Shown here: in pieces, positions 47,933 to 59,988 of the stretch | Layout of the letters: each line of letters opens with the position of its first letter | Position numbering within the stretch: the first letter of the stretch is position 1 | Assembly: GCA_963281155.1 (NCBI GenBank) | Contig: CAUJLY010000006.1 | Location: forward strand, 8,060,001-8,124,000 | Direction of reading: 5' to 3' | Origin: Rhabditophanes sp. KR3021 | Lineage: Eukaryota; Nematoda; Chromadorea; Rhabditida; Alloionematidae | DNA: 64,000 nt | Program-made: the position numbers and the translations under genes | Notes under the pieces: generated by a model | Databases searched by the model: none | What the model was told of the DNA's origin: nothing | The model's input: the letters and a program-made list of their open reading frames with translations, nothing else

Positions 47933-49270
47933 ATGGCTGAACAAACATCATCATATCAAACTAGGATAAATGATAACGTTAGACCAGGTTTTTACAGAAT
48001 CGAGCTTAACCGCACTATTTGGGTTGTTCCACAACATTACCAAAACTTAACACCTATTGGAACTGGAGCGTATGGTTGTGTTTGGTATGTTTGGTTAGCA
48101 ATTTAATTAAACAGTAGTATTTGCCTTTTAGTGCCGCCGAATGCACCAAGACAGGAATAAAGTATGCCATCAAAAAAATTACTCGGCCATTTGATAGCGC
48201 TATACATGCAAAAAGAACTCACAGAGAAGTGCGACTTTTGCGTTTGATGAATCATGAAAATGTTATTGGATTACACGATGTGTTTACGTCAAGCACCCAA
48301 CTGCAGACATTCAGTGATATGTTAGTTTGCGGGGTTTTTGACAGCTTAATTAGTTTCATTTTTTAGATATTTAGTTACTTTGTTAATGGGAGCGGACCTT
48401 TCTGATATTCTCAAAATCCAACGACTCTCTGACGACCACATCCAATTCTTGGTTTACCAAATATTAAGAGCTTTAAAGTACATCCACTCCGCTGGCATAA
48501 TTCATCGCGACTTGAAACCGTCTAACATCGCTGTCAACGAAGACTGTGAGTTAAGAATTTTAGACTTTGGGTTAGCTAGACATGCTGAAATGGAAATGAC
48601 AGGATACGTAGCCACTCGTTGGTATCGTGCTCCTGAGATTATGTTAAACTGGATGCATTACAGTCAAACTGTAGACATGTGGTCAGTCGGCTGCATCATG
48701 GCTGAATTACTGACTGGCAAGACACTCTTTCCAGGAACTGATCACATCGATCAATTGCAACGAATTATGTACATAGTAGGAGCTCCAACAGACGAGTTTT
48801 TAGACAAAATCTCCTCCGAGGAAGCTAAGAGCTACATTAGAAATATGAAAAGAATGGAGCGCAAAGACTTTAAGCAATTATTCCCTGATGCAAAGCCGCA
48901 AGCCATAGATTTCTTGGAAAAAGTTTTAAATTTAGACCCTGATTATAGATTAACTGCTGAACAAGCTTTAGCCCATGATTATTTCTCCGATTATCACGAC
49001 CCAAAGGATGAGCCCGTTTCTGGGCCAATTGACGTCGACATCGAAGGAGACTTTCCTGTCTTGAGATGGAAGGAGATTATCTGGAATGAAATACTAAACT
49101 TCACACATGAGCAAATGCTCAATGAACAAAAACAGAAGGACATGAAAGCAGCTGATGCTTTAAACATGCAAAGTATTTACATCCCTGGCCAAAATGATGA
49201 TTCTGTTACTCCTGTAGTAAGAGAAAACGAAACCGAGACAAACTTTAGATTCATGAGAAACACTCTTTAA
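47933..49270 (+). CDS. pmk-1: p38 MAP kinase (PMK family), 3 exons
   Basis: Exons 47933-48084, 48132-48320 and 48367-49270 give 414 residues. All kinase landmarks are present: glycine loop [10 protein letters not shown], Lys65 in [20 protein letters not shown], and the dual-phosphorylation motif Thr192-Gly-Tyr194 ([15 protein letters not shown]), whose Gly marks p38 rather than ERK or JNK. The segment [16 protein letters not shown] and the [16 protein letters not shown] block are p38-typical. The catalytic core is followed by a C-terminal extension of about 40 residues beyond the usual p38 end. In worms this kinase acts in the NSY-1/SEK-1 cascade for innate immunity and stress. Assignment to PMK-1 rather than PMK-2 is not settled by sequence alone. 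An aattttag acceptor precedes the ATG by 3 nt. Confidence 0.94.
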
Positions 49271-49570
49271 TATTGTGGATGCATTGCTTATTTTTCAACA
49301 TACATATTTTGACAAAATCATTCGATACTAAATTGATATCATTTAATTCACAAAATAAAACAAAATGATTACGACATTTATAAAACCATAATACTAAATC
49401 ATATAGCATTAATTGTATCAATTTATGAAGAAGAAAAACTAAACTTTAATCCCCTTTAGAACTAGTTTTGTATAACATGTATATTACCTAACAAAAATTG
49501 ATCAAATGTAAAACGTAATATAAAATATAGGAAATTTATTTGGGAAGAAACTAGTAAGCTATTCAATGAA

Positions 49571-50732
49571 TTATCTTCTGGATCCATCTTCGAAGAAAAC
49601 TCCTCCGTCAAGAGCGCAGTATTTGGGGCAAATTCCTTTCTCACCAGGTGAGCCTGAAAGGTTATATACCTTAGTTATATCATTAACTAACCGTCTTTTC
49701 CTGGAGTTCCAGCAGTTCCTGGGTTTCCGTCTTTTCCTGGCTGTCCATCAGGCCCCTTTGGTCCTTTTGGTCCAGGATTTCCTGTTGCGCTTGTTCCTGG
49801 GGCTCCGTCTTTTCCGTTGTCTCCTGGTGGGCCGGCTGGTCCCTGAAACAGTTTAATGATTGTTTATTGAAGTTGCAAACTTACTGGTGGTCCAGCTGCT
49901 CCTGGCTCAGGGTAGGCAGTTTCTGCGTCTGGCCCTGGAGGTCCTGGTGGTCCGGCTTGTCCTGGAGCGCCGTTTGGTCCTGGGTTTCCTTTAGGTCCAG
50001 CTTCTCCTGCAGATTGATAACCAATTTAGTATTAGTAAGGATACAATTTCTTACCTGGTCCTCCTGGTGCACCTGGGTTTCCTGAAGGTCCTGGGCTACC
50101 GGCATCTCCTTTCTCTCCATCAGGTCCTGGTGGCCCTCTATAAAAATGATTAATGCTTGATTATTGATTGGTAAACTAACGGTGGTCCTAAAAAATATAT
50201 TTAATATAAATAAACTTAATTTTTAAATTACCTTGTGGGCATGGTTGGCATGGTGGTGGAGTAACAACCTCACAAGGTTGGGCTGGTGGTTTGCCTGGTG
50301 CTCCTGGAGCTCCTGGGGCACCTGGTTTTCCCTGGAAAAGAATTATTTAACCAGAAATAGACTACTTACTGGCTTTCCGTTCAAGCCATTTTTTCCCGGA
50401 GTTCCTTTTGGGCCTGGTAGACAGGTGGTTTGTTGTTGTTGAGGAGCTGATTGCTGATGTTGTTGTTGAACTGGAGCAGATTCACCGTACCCAGACTGTC
50501 TGGCAGTTCTGTTTCTGATATCAATAGTCTTTAAAATACTAAGCTCAGACCAAACTTCATTGGCAGTAGTTTTGCAATACTGAAGATCAGTAGAGAGCGC
50601 CCGCTTTGCCTGGTGGACATAATTGTACACCATTGGCAAGGAAATGCAAACGCTGACAATTGAAATGACCGAAAAGGCTACGCAAGAATAAGCAATGAAG
50701 CGGTATGCTTTGATTTTGCTATCAAACTCCAT
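49571..50732 (-). CDS. Cuticle collagen, 7 exons including a 7-nt microexon
   Basis: Exons 50732-50370, 50331-50232, 50187-50181, 50137-50055, 50006-49885, 49842-49692 and 49653-49571 give 302 residues. The N-terminus is the nematode cuticle collagen domain with one membrane anchor ([25 protein letters not shown]), followed by a basic RNRTARQ site that may be a subtilisin/astacin-type processing site. Gly-X-Y blocks are framed by cysteines ([43 protein letters not shown] at the end). The end matches the ROL-6/SQT-1-like group. Exon junctions preserve the Gly-X-Y register throughout. The protein is secreted by hypodermis and cross-linked into cuticle. A TATA-like motif (actatataagg) lies about 50 bp upstream of the ATG. 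The many introns are unusual for this family. Confidence 0.95.
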
Positions 50733-51263
50733 GATGAAGAAATTAGAGGTGATGATGAATAATGGAAAGAATTCAAACCTTATATAGTGTAAGATATTTT
50801 CATGATAGCGATAAAGCTATTGATAAGCAAATATTTGAAACAAACCCGTTTTGTTTTTCAAATCTCACATCTCCAGGATGTTAGTTCCAACTCTCCATTG
50901 AATTTAAAACAAAACCAGTAGTAAGATAAATCATGTTTTTGTAATTTACCTCGTAATCAGGATATTACTCTATTGTAAGAACAAATGTTTTTTATTTTAT
51001 CTTATCATGTCAAAATGAGTGTCAATTTTTAATAACATTTTTTTAACAGGTCTCCCATTGTTATTTTAGATGTTCTGAATTTTCAGTAACTTGACTCATT
51101 TTTTAAATGAACATGATTTTTTACGAGATAAATCTATGCAATCTTTTTAATTACACTAATAAAATTTAATCTTTTGTGAAATGGATTCGCATTTATTTAG
51201 TCATTTAATTTGTCAATTATTTAGTTATTTAATTAATTATTTTTATCTGTTTTTTTATTGTAA
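50733..51263. other. Collagen promoter and spacer
   Basis: About 530 bp with the collagen promoter (TATATAAGG on the minus strand near 50784) and the 3' end of the next minus-strand gene. Nothing else seen. Confidence 0.5.
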
Positions 51264-52307
51264 TTACTCAACTTCAATCTTCATAGCCCACATGTAGAAA
51301 CGTCTTATTTCTTTCAAAATTGTTTCATAGTCTCCAATACAATAAGCTGTATAAGATAAAACACTGATACCAGCTATGGGCAACCAAATTAATACGGACT
51401 CCACAACAAATTGAATGAGATCGGCAGTCGAATGGAGTGCCCTTCCAAACTTTATGTTTCGGACTGTAACATTTCTTTTTAATATTATGATTGGAATTTT
51501 TGATGTTATCCAAACGATGGCCCAGCTATCTGTGTCTCTTTCGTTAAATTTGTGCTTGCACTTTCCAACAATTCTAGGCGAGATTTCGGCACTAGCAATT
51601 TTTTCAAAATGTGTCCTCATAATGGTAGCCTTGGAAATGCCGCATAAAGTACAATGAATATAATAATTATTTTTGGGTTCACTTATTTGCACTGCATCGA
51701 TGTCGAAATTGGTCAATTGGAAAGACATCTTTGTGAAAGCAATTTTTGTGTAAATTGAATTCAAGGCAATATATAGCATCGAATATGTTACGAGCATAAC
51801 AGCATTTTGTTCGATTTCAGTAAAAATATCTAAATCCAAATGAACAATACCGAGAACATCTTTATTTACAAACTGGCCAATATAACTACAAACAACAAAG
51901 ATAATTCCTGCAATATTATTGATGAAACAGACGAATTTGTTTAAATTCGCGACTGATTCGTTGGAAATTGGGTTGGTTGACGCTTTTTCGTATATATCTC
52001 TCATCATAAAACTATACAATCCTAGCATGAACATGGCCAAGTATTTCTTCTTAATGTACAAGATAAAAAGTGTACTTATATATATTCCTACTAATTTCCA
52101 TACCTAAATAATTTAAAAGCTAGTAAAAAACATAGTTTGAAGTAATAAATATCTTACTCGGAATACCGGATTGTCTCTAAATTGCCAAAAAATAGTAAAA
52201 AAGAAAACTATAACAGGGACACATTTAAAAATTGTACCATGGAAAGTCTCAAACACGGCTTCATACATCGAATCTTTTCCGGCTCCTGATCCATCAAGGA
52301 TCCCCAT
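51264..52307 (-). CDS. Multi-pass membrane protein of unknown family, 2 exons
   Basis: Exon 52307-52158 (50 codons, ending NPVFR) joins 52103-51264 in phase 0 to give 329 residues. About six hydrophobic segments are visible: CVPVIVFFFTIFWQF, LVGIYISTLFILYI, YLAMFMLGLYSFMM, FVCFINNIAGIIFVVCSYIG, AVMLVTYSMLYIALNSI and VVESVLIWLPIAGISVLSYTAYCIG. A soluble Cys/His-bearing stretch (YYIHCTLCGISKATIMRTHF ... GKCKHKFNERDTD) lies before the last helix and could bind a metal. There is no signal peptide. A ctttcag acceptor lies about 30 nt upstream of the ATG. Nematode serpentine receptors usually have seven helices and no such loop, so I do not assign it to them. Function unknown. Confidence 0.72.
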
Positions 52308-52624
52308 ATTTTAGAAAACCCAATAGGCCACCTCTGAAAGTTGAGATTAGAAGGACTATTTTAAAGAATTGATTAAAATTAAGTTTATAAAATGTATATA
52401 CATAAAAGGCAATACTATATTGTATTAACGCTCTACCAATGAATTTGAATTCACAAGCCATACAATGAATAACTTGCTAGGAGAGTATATGGAAAACTAT
52501 ATAACTTATGTATTACACAAATTAAACATAAATACGAATTAAAAGTACGTACATATGCAATTTTATATGTCATCATATGTTATTTATTTAAAATATGTTT
52601 TAAGGATTACATAATAATAAATAA
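52308..52624. other. Spacer, nothing recognised
   Basis: 317 bp between two minus-strand genes, containing the upstream acceptor of the membrane protein gene and no other visible feature. Confidence 0.5.
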
Positions 52625-55600
52625 TTAGGGGTTAGTTTGAGACTTTTTAACCGGTGGCTTCTCTTTCCATTGTCTCAAGTCGACGCTAAGAAGTTGACTG
52701 CAAGGAATATATGGATTTGTTTTAAGATTATGAAGCCTGAATGGATTTCGCTGTATCATTTTAAGCATTTTGATGTTATCGCACAAAAGCCTGTTAAATG
52801 TGTACTTTCTAATTTGATTCAATTGTTTTTGGGTAAATAAAGACCCTTTCACATTATTCTCATAAAAGTATCTATCGCATTTTTTTAACCTCGCAAATTG
52901 GTCAGCAACAATACACGCAGATGTCTTTGGCAATAAATGAGTGGTATAATTGTGCTTTTCAGTAATTAATCCAACATACAAGTCTATATCATCTACATTG
53001 TTATAGATTCGCCTCAATTTTTTGATAACAACTGGTTCCATTTCATTTTTCAAATCCTTCCAATTCCTCAGCTTTGAAAAGCCACAATATTGGCGAAAAT
53101 CATTGTATCCAGGCAAAGCATGATCTCTTCCTCGTTGAATATTAATTGATAACAAATCAAAACCATACATATTTTTTTCTTTAACCTCGAATAGTCTGTT
53201 TCTTAAGTCATCTGTGTAAAAACGGTCCAATTTATTACTAGCTTGACCAACAGTTCCAAGAATTATACCTTCGAATCCCGAGCATTTTTTATTATACATA
53301 CTTTCGGCATTGTTAAATAAATCAACTAATCTTAAATTAGGAGTCATCTTTTCAAAATTTCCATTTAATCTTGCGAATTCATTCAAAATTAGAGAATGCC
53401 CGAAACGAAAAGCAGAGGTTTGAAATGCTTGTGAAATCATCCCATCACAAGTGTAATTGTATCCTTCAAAATACCCAGCTTTCTTTGGATATGTAATATG
53501 TTGGTGCATTAAATTTGGGCCAATTAATAATGGAACATACTCGTTGTATACCATATGTTGAAACAAAGCCCCTAGCAAACGCCTAGTTTCCTGATATATT
53601 CTCTCATCATTCCAGTGCGGATTAATCTTCTTAAATTGAGCAGATATTTTATTATGTTCTCGTAAAAATATGTTGTGTAATCCACTTAAGGCAGATGTGT
53701 CGCTACTTCTTACATCTCCTGTTAAAAAACATGGATACTTGGGAAATGATCTACAACTTGTTGGTTTATCAATTTTTGGCAAGCACTCTCTAAAATGTTT
53801 ACAAATTGAAGGAAAGTTATTTGCAAATCAAAAAAAAGTTAGCGTATACTTACGAATTTGCTCCTTTGATTTCACAATGTTTCATTTGCCCATCGACCAT
53901 TGATCTTAATTCTTTTGCTTCGCAATCTGTTGAACCATAAAGTGCAGACAAGTCGATGTATGGTGTAACTTGAACCATCTGCTCTCTGTATCCTTTCGAG
54001 GCGTCGCCAAGTAGACTTCTCGTATATGGAAGGCATCTTCTTTCTGATCCTTTGACAAAGGGAGGATAGTAAGGATCGTCTAATGGAATTTCAATTGGAA
54101 GGCAATTAGGTGAAACTTTTTGATGGGAATCACACTTTGAGCAAACTAAAATGCCACCTGTTTTATTTGTTTCAATCGGTGCATGAGTAATGTCATGAGC
54201 AATAAATTGGCCAAATAATGAAGCAACGTGAGAAAATCCATCATTATCAGTAGGTGGATGCCCTTCATTAATAATATTTGAAACAATTCTAGGACTATAC
54301 AGATTCATTCCATTAATAGCCTTAATTCTTGGTTGATCTATTCCATTTTCATACTGGGGAGGTAGCAATCGAACCATAGCTCCAAATGCCATTCCATAGT
54401 GCGGTCTTTTGATGTTGTTACACCATCCTGTAATTGTTCTGAATTTACTATTTATATTGCATGGATACCACTTAGGAATACAAGGACTCCCTAAATTGAC
54501 TCGTTCGCCTGTAAATGCACGATGCTGAGTTGTAGATATTATTTTGGCTACATCTTCTTTTGTGGCAACTTCAAAAAATCGTTTTTTATCAACAGTTCCA
54601 TTTACAAATATATCTCTTTTCTCCCTCATGATAATTTTAGTCGTTTCAAGTAAGATTTCAGCCTTATTTCTTACACGCAAAGCTTCCCTTTTTGGTTTCG
54701 CCATATGGTAATGAGCAAATGTTGGAGAATATTGATGATCCGCCGATTCAAAAAAGTGTCTTTGATTTATTTGATCGACTTCATTGTGGCGTTGGTCAAC
54801 TATGGATTTACCTTCATTTAAAGCAGCATCAACCTTATCTTTATCTATTCTGAGTTGCTCGATCATTGCATTAGCTTCACTGTTCATACCGAGAGCTTCT
54901 TTGTTAACACTGTTGTAATTAATATAATCATGTTCCGGTAAATTTGGTTTGGTTATTACAGTTTTGGGTTCAATATTTGCTTTAGCAACTATCTTTTTAT
55001 TAGGTATAATTGTAGTTGCAACCATAACTATATTTTTCAAAACTAATGATTGCGCTCTCGTAGGTTTTGGCATAAAAAAAGTTGATTTTGATGTTACAAC
55101 AATTAATTTCGGAACTAAAGTTGGTTTTTGAGTCCTTCTTCTCAATTTGGATGTTGGTCTTGTTGCTGGAGTTGATTTAACAGACTTGCGATTTGTCGAA
55201 TTCTTAGTTATTGGTTTATTTATTTTTGATTTCGTTTTTTGCTTACCTAATCTAGTGGTTTTGGTTGTATTTTTAACCACATTTGAATTTATAGTCTCGA
55301 CTAGTGAATTTATATTAAAACTGCTAACTGAGTTTACATGATAATTATTTAGATCATTTATATCAAAAGGATCTCTAGCTCCATCATTTGAAGTAAATGA
55401 ATAATATGAATTGTTTGTTTCGAAGAATGTATGTGCATTTTTGACATCATCTAAAATAGATTGAGCCTGCTTATTTAACAGAATAGCTTCATCTTTAGCA
55501 TGATTAAATAAACCATATTCCTTTAGAGAATTCGCGTTAACATTTAAATTTGCTTGATTAATTGGTGGAGAACCTGCGAGTTTTGTTTCTGGTTCATCGC

Positions 55601-55934
55601 TCAAATCATCTCCATTGCTAGGATTAGTCATTGCTTTAGGATGTGTGATTGAATTAGACGTATTTACTTCGTCTTCGTTCAAATCAGTAGAGTTTCGGAA
55701 GCTTGCATAAGCCGTTGGATCGTATAATTCTTTATCATTAACATCAAAGGGATCTTTTTCCGGAGCATTGGGAACAATTGCATCAGGTTTAAGACCAAAA
55801 CCGGCATTATCTATATAGTCTAAAAGTACTTTCTTCGGAATATTCGAATATGGACATTGATCCTCTTTATCTTTTTGGCACGCTAGACGACAATATATAA
55901 AAATACAGAACAATAATTTTAAACAAAGAACCAT
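52625..55934 (-). CDS. Secreted animal haem peroxidase with long N-terminal region, 2 exons
   Basis: Exons 55934-53854 and 53789-52625 encode 1081 residues. A signal peptide (MVLCLKLLFCIFIYCRLAC) is followed by about 420 residues of low complexity, with acidic DPFDVND repeats and a Lys/Thr/Pro-rich part, ending in a dibasic EKRD site. The peroxidase domain fills the rest. It starts at SPCIPKWYPCNINSKFRTITG, has the distal His in FGQFIAHDITHAP (about residue 580), the RSLLGD and TPYIDLSALYGS calcium region, REHNKISAQF, and the proximal His in FRFGHSL (about 825), with QRGRDHALPGYN. The family uses H2O2 to oxidise tyrosines or halides. Worm relatives cross-link cuticle or act in defence. No ShK domain is visible. 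The dibasic site suggests a cleaved pro-region. Confidence 0.93.
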
Positions 55935-57637
55935 TACAACTTTTCAAAGTGATTATTTAGGTAATGATAGTATCCCTTCCTTGTGTAGAAGTTTTATTAG
56001 CCATAATTACTAATTAATATAGCCGCCTTTTGATGATTATTTAAAATTGTCTTTTAATTATTAACAAACTAATAAAACCACATAATTAATATAGGTGTTA
56101 TTGTTTTGTTTTGATTCAAGAAATCTTTCACTTCCAAAAGTAATGACCACTAAAGCTACCCATAAAGTAAGCAAACATTGTTTTTATTTGAATAAATATG
56201 TTATGCATGATTACAGCAACAGTTGGACATTGGTGAGGCAAGTTGTGTTGGATTTGACTTGATTGCCTAGAGTATCAGCAAATAATGTTATTGTAAATAA
56301 AGAAAATTTATTTATTTAATCGAAATATTACATTAATATGTGTACTTTTCTGTCAACTCCCATGTTAAATTCGTGATTTTGTATTGCTCTTGTATACAAT
56401 TATCTTGCAAATAGCTTATTTCAACTCGTATTTGCAAATTTAGTAAAAATTGTCCCATACCTCTCGAAGAGAGGCACTTAGTTCCTTAAGAGCATCAACA
56501 GGCATAATAGTAAAACCAAAGGTAGTCTCATTTATTATCTTAATCACAACTATATGTAATAAATAAATGCATTACAATTACAATACAATATATAATATAC
56601 ATATTAAAGATGGTATTACTTCACAAAAATAAAACAAGACTGGGTCTAAAGTCCTGAATATGCTACTAGGTAGGGATTACACAAGAGATATAACTTTAAA
56701 AGACTCAATTGAGATAATAACGTGGCTGCCCAATTAATTACATAATACAAAATGGGAGTAACTTACGAAGTTAAAGATAAGCTGAAAGGCTGCTTAGCTA
56801 AATAACGTAAGAGCAAACGGTTTATAAATACTCTAAAATGACGGATAATTTACATCCAATAAATGACATAAAATAATTGTAAAATGCTAATTTAAGAAAT
56901 AATTTTAACGAGCATGTTAATTACATGACATATTCACTATTTTCATTTACTCTGTTTTGGCAAATTATACTTAATGCATTCTTGTAAATATTAGTTTGAT
57001 GAATTTTAGGTAAAACTAAAGATTTTTCAATGTCTTTTTGTTATTATTTGCAATTTTACAAATTACGGCATTTACTTTCCATTATCCAAAATGACAAAAC
57101 GGTCTTTTAATTAAAAATGGGTCCTAGATATTATTTCATTAACGTATTTATCATCTGATGCTATTGCCATAATTGGATGTAACAAGGAAATCAGAAATAT
57201 GTTTTCATTAAGCAAATTTAATTTTTATAAATAATTTATGATGAACTTTAATAGAACATCTCAAAACAAATAAATATAGAACTTATCAATAAATACATTC
57301 ACACTGGACATATTATTTAGGTGTGCAATTTTTAAATGATTATATTTATTAGAAAACTTATCAGTTCTCATTCAAAAATGTGTTAACAGTATTTATATAG
57401 AATCCTGAACGCATACTAACCTCAAACTGAGTTTTTAAACCGCCTTAGTAGTGTCCATTTTTTTCATTTAGACAGACATATTTAATAAACAAAGGGGGTT
57501 CATGCATATGCAAAATAACGTTTTATATAAATGCTTTGGACCAATCTTTTATGAAAATAAGTATACAACAAAATAAAGTACATTTATTGATCTTATTGTT
57601 GTTTATTCACATATTATAAATTACAAATAATTCAAAA
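55935..57637. other. Gene-free spacer
   Basis: About 1.7 kb of A+T-rich sequence upstream of the peroxidase and downstream of the LRR-like gene. No exon, RNA or repeat family recognised. Confidence 0.55.
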
Positions 57638-59263
57638 TCAAAAAGCTACAGTTGGATTGTTTCTTAAAAAGAGATTCAAATCATTATAAGATTTGTAATA
57701 AATAGTACCATTTGTATCATCAGTAGAAGTGTATTTAACACTATTTTTAAATGGTCTTCGATGATAACAGCAATCACATGCTTTCTCAATTTTAACGTTT
57801 TCTGCAAATTCATTTTTATTCAAGGATTTGAGATTCACAGTAAATCGTTCGCATTCTGTAATAACAAAAACTCGAAGCGTACTTGGTATAATATAGTCAT
57901 GCTCTAAAGGACATTGGAAAGTAACCATTTGAAGATCCTTAAATTCCAAAAGGTAATTTTCATTGAAGGATAACCACTGATAATGTCTATCCCCAAATGA
58001 AATACTTTTTAAATCTGGAAATAAGCTTCCTAGTTTATTCTCCATTTTTTGAATGTCTGTGGAAAAATTCAAAATTGTTAGTGATTCAATTGTTTTTGGT
58101 AATAGACGCAGAAATGTGTCTTCCCGTAATCCATTAATTTCTCTGTCACCATATAAACTTCCTTCTAACCAAACTTCTTTTAGATTTAATAGATGTTGAA
58201 AACTGTCCATTCCACTAGTTAAATCAAATTCCTGAATTGAATCAAAAATGAGAACTAATTTTTTGATATTTTGGTAAATGTGTAAAAGTGAAATACCATT
58301 AGGAATTCTAGAGTTAGTAATGTTCATAAAGTCATTAAAAGCAATAAAGTCCATGAAGCGTAATTTAGTTAGATATTGTGTGCTTTGAGAGTGAATTAAG
58401 GAATCTAATGATTTTTCATCCCATGTTATTTCGTCGATTTGATATTTAATGTGAGATTCATTTAAATAGTCAAAGTATTTCTTTATTTCTTTTACAGAAT
58501 TTATTCCAACAAATACATTGTATATTTTACTTTGTTTCCTTAGATAACTTTTCGACAAGTAGTCAGTTAATTCAACTAAATCAGCTAGAGCGTCATTTGT
58601 TTTATCCGAATAATAGTCGCATGGTTTAACAATTTCATTAATGCTTAAAACAGAAACATTCATAAAGTTTTGTTTCATTATTATGTTTAACATTGGCGTT
58701 TCAGTTAAATATCCTTTAAAATTGCAAGGTATTGAAATTGTGTTGACTAAGTCTGATTTTAAACAAGACAATATCTTGCAAAGAATTGTTTGTCCTTTAA
58801 TTATCTTGTTTTCAATTTTTATATCATTAATCCTGATATGCCGAATGTACTTCGCTTTTTGAATAAAAATCTGCAATATGGAAGTAGCAAATTCAATGTC
58901 TTTTAAATAATTAGTTGAATTTTTAACACAAATAGAAAATTTCATTTCATTGACAAACACCCAATATGAAGGTGGCAATTTATTTATAATTATGATAAAA
59001 GACGATTGATCTTCAAACGTTTCGGTTCTATCACTATGACCGTCAGAAAAAAAACAATTATTAGAATTTTCCAAATAAAAGTCAAATTTTGAAAATAGTT
59101 TAATTGACACATGATCTTGTTTTTTAAATTGTTTACTCAAATTGTGGCATTCTTGGTTTATTTTAGAAAATGTCAATATATTTGAAACATATTTTGTGCA
59201 TGCCTCAGCAATATGAAGTATTTTAAGAGCTTTCTGAGCAGCTGCAATATTTTTGGAATTCAT
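57638..59263 (-). CDS. Orphan F-box/LRR-like protein, single exon
   Basis: An uninterrupted frame of 541 residues with an upstream acceptor (aattatag) 6 nt before the ATG. The N-terminus (YVSNILTFSKINQECHNLSKQF) faintly recalls an F-box. The C-terminal half has irregular leucine-rich units (LLNLKEVWLEGSLYG, LPKTIESLTILNFS, FPDLKSISFGDR, FKDLQMVTFQC). There is no signal peptide or membrane helix. If it is an F-box protein it would act as a substrate receptor for a cullin ubiquitin ligase, but the match is weak. Composition is Lys/Asn/Ile-rich like fast-evolving nematode expansions. Not recognised with certainty. Confidence 0.72.
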   Translation of the reverse strand: MNSKNIAAAQKALKILHIAEACTKYVSNILTFSKINQECHNLSKQFKKQDHVSIKLFSKFDFYLENSNNCFFSDGHSDRTETFEDQSSFIIIINKLPPSYWVFVNEMKFSICVKNSTNYLKDIEFATSILQIFIQKAKYIRHIRINDIKIENKIIKGQTILCKILSCLKSDLVNTISIPCNFKGYLTETPMLNIIMKQNFMNVSVLSINEIVKPCDYYSDKTNDALADLVELTDYLSKSYLRKQSKIYNVFVGINSVKEIKKYFDYLNESHIKYQIDEITWDEKSLDSLIHSQSTQYLTKLRFMDFIAFNDFMNITNSRIPNGISLLHIYQNIKKLVLIFDSIQEFDLTSGMDSFQHLLNLKEVWLEGSLYGDREINGLREDTFLRLLPKTIESLTILNFSTDIQKMENKLGSLFPDLKSISFGDRHYQWLSFNENYLLEFKDLQMVTFQCPLEHDYIIPSTLRVFVITECERFTVNLKSLNKNEFAENVKIEKACDCCYHRRPFKNSVKYTSTDDTNGTIYYKSYNDLNLFLRNNPTVAF

Positions 59264-59868
59264 TTTGTCCTATAATTGTGAGTATGTATTACAATGAACA
59301 TAATTGAACAAATTTATAGAATGTATTATTTGAATATTTATTAAACAAGCATTAGGAACATAATAAGTTAGACTTACTTAAGTTATCTTTTAAAGTAACT
59401 CTTTATAATACTTATTAAATTGTATTGATCACTAGATAAGGTTATTTAACAAGCATCTATGAACTTGTTTATTAACAACCTTCCAATACTCCTTTTAGGA
59501 CATGTGTGATAGGTATACGTTTGACTTGATTGAAATACCTTTTCTACAATTAATTATATGTCTAAAAATAGATAGTACTACCAATAAAGTATTTTGATTA
59601 CAACAAATTTTTAACAAGAACAAATTGTTCCATGTTAAAATATGGAATTTGAGAGGACCGCGTATCCTCATCATAAATTTCCAACTCTAACTCCCTGTAG
59701 TTATCCAGAGAAAACAGGTTGACTCTTTTCTCCATCAATAAAAATCTTAAGATTAGTATTTTACTAAAAAATATATAAAATAATTTGAATTAATCATCTC
59801 TATAATGAGGTATTTCACGTATTAGCATACAAAACATACGACCATTTATAAAATAATCTCAAAAAGTT
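59264..59868. other. Spacer, nothing recognised
   Basis: About 600 bp of A+T-rich DNA between the LRR-like gene and the tRNA. No feature recognised. Confidence 0.55.
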
Positions 59869-59988
59869 TGCACGAAGTGGGGTTCGAACCCACGCCTCAA
59901 TAATGAGACCAGAAAACTCCAGCTACACACTGTGCAGAAGAATGGATATTCTTGAGTCTGGCGCCTTAGACCGCTCGGCCATCCGTGC
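59869..59988 (-). tRNA. tRNA-Leu(CAA) with 36-nt intron
   Basis: The minus strand folds as a type II tRNA. The acceptor stem is GCACGGA with TTCGTGC, the A box is GGCCGAGCGGTCTAAGG, and the anticodon stem is CCAGA/TCTGG with anticodon CAA at 59954-59952. A variable arm with a short stem (TCTCATTATTGAGGC) and B box GGTTCGAACCC follow. An intron at 59950-59915 begins one base 3' of the anticodon, the canonical eukaryotic position. The discriminator is A. Confidence 0.95.

Noticed and set aside
49566..50442. Trp/Gly/Ser-rich plus-strand frames opposite the collagen
   Set aside because: They arise from reading Gly-Pro codons (GGA CCA) on the opposite strand.
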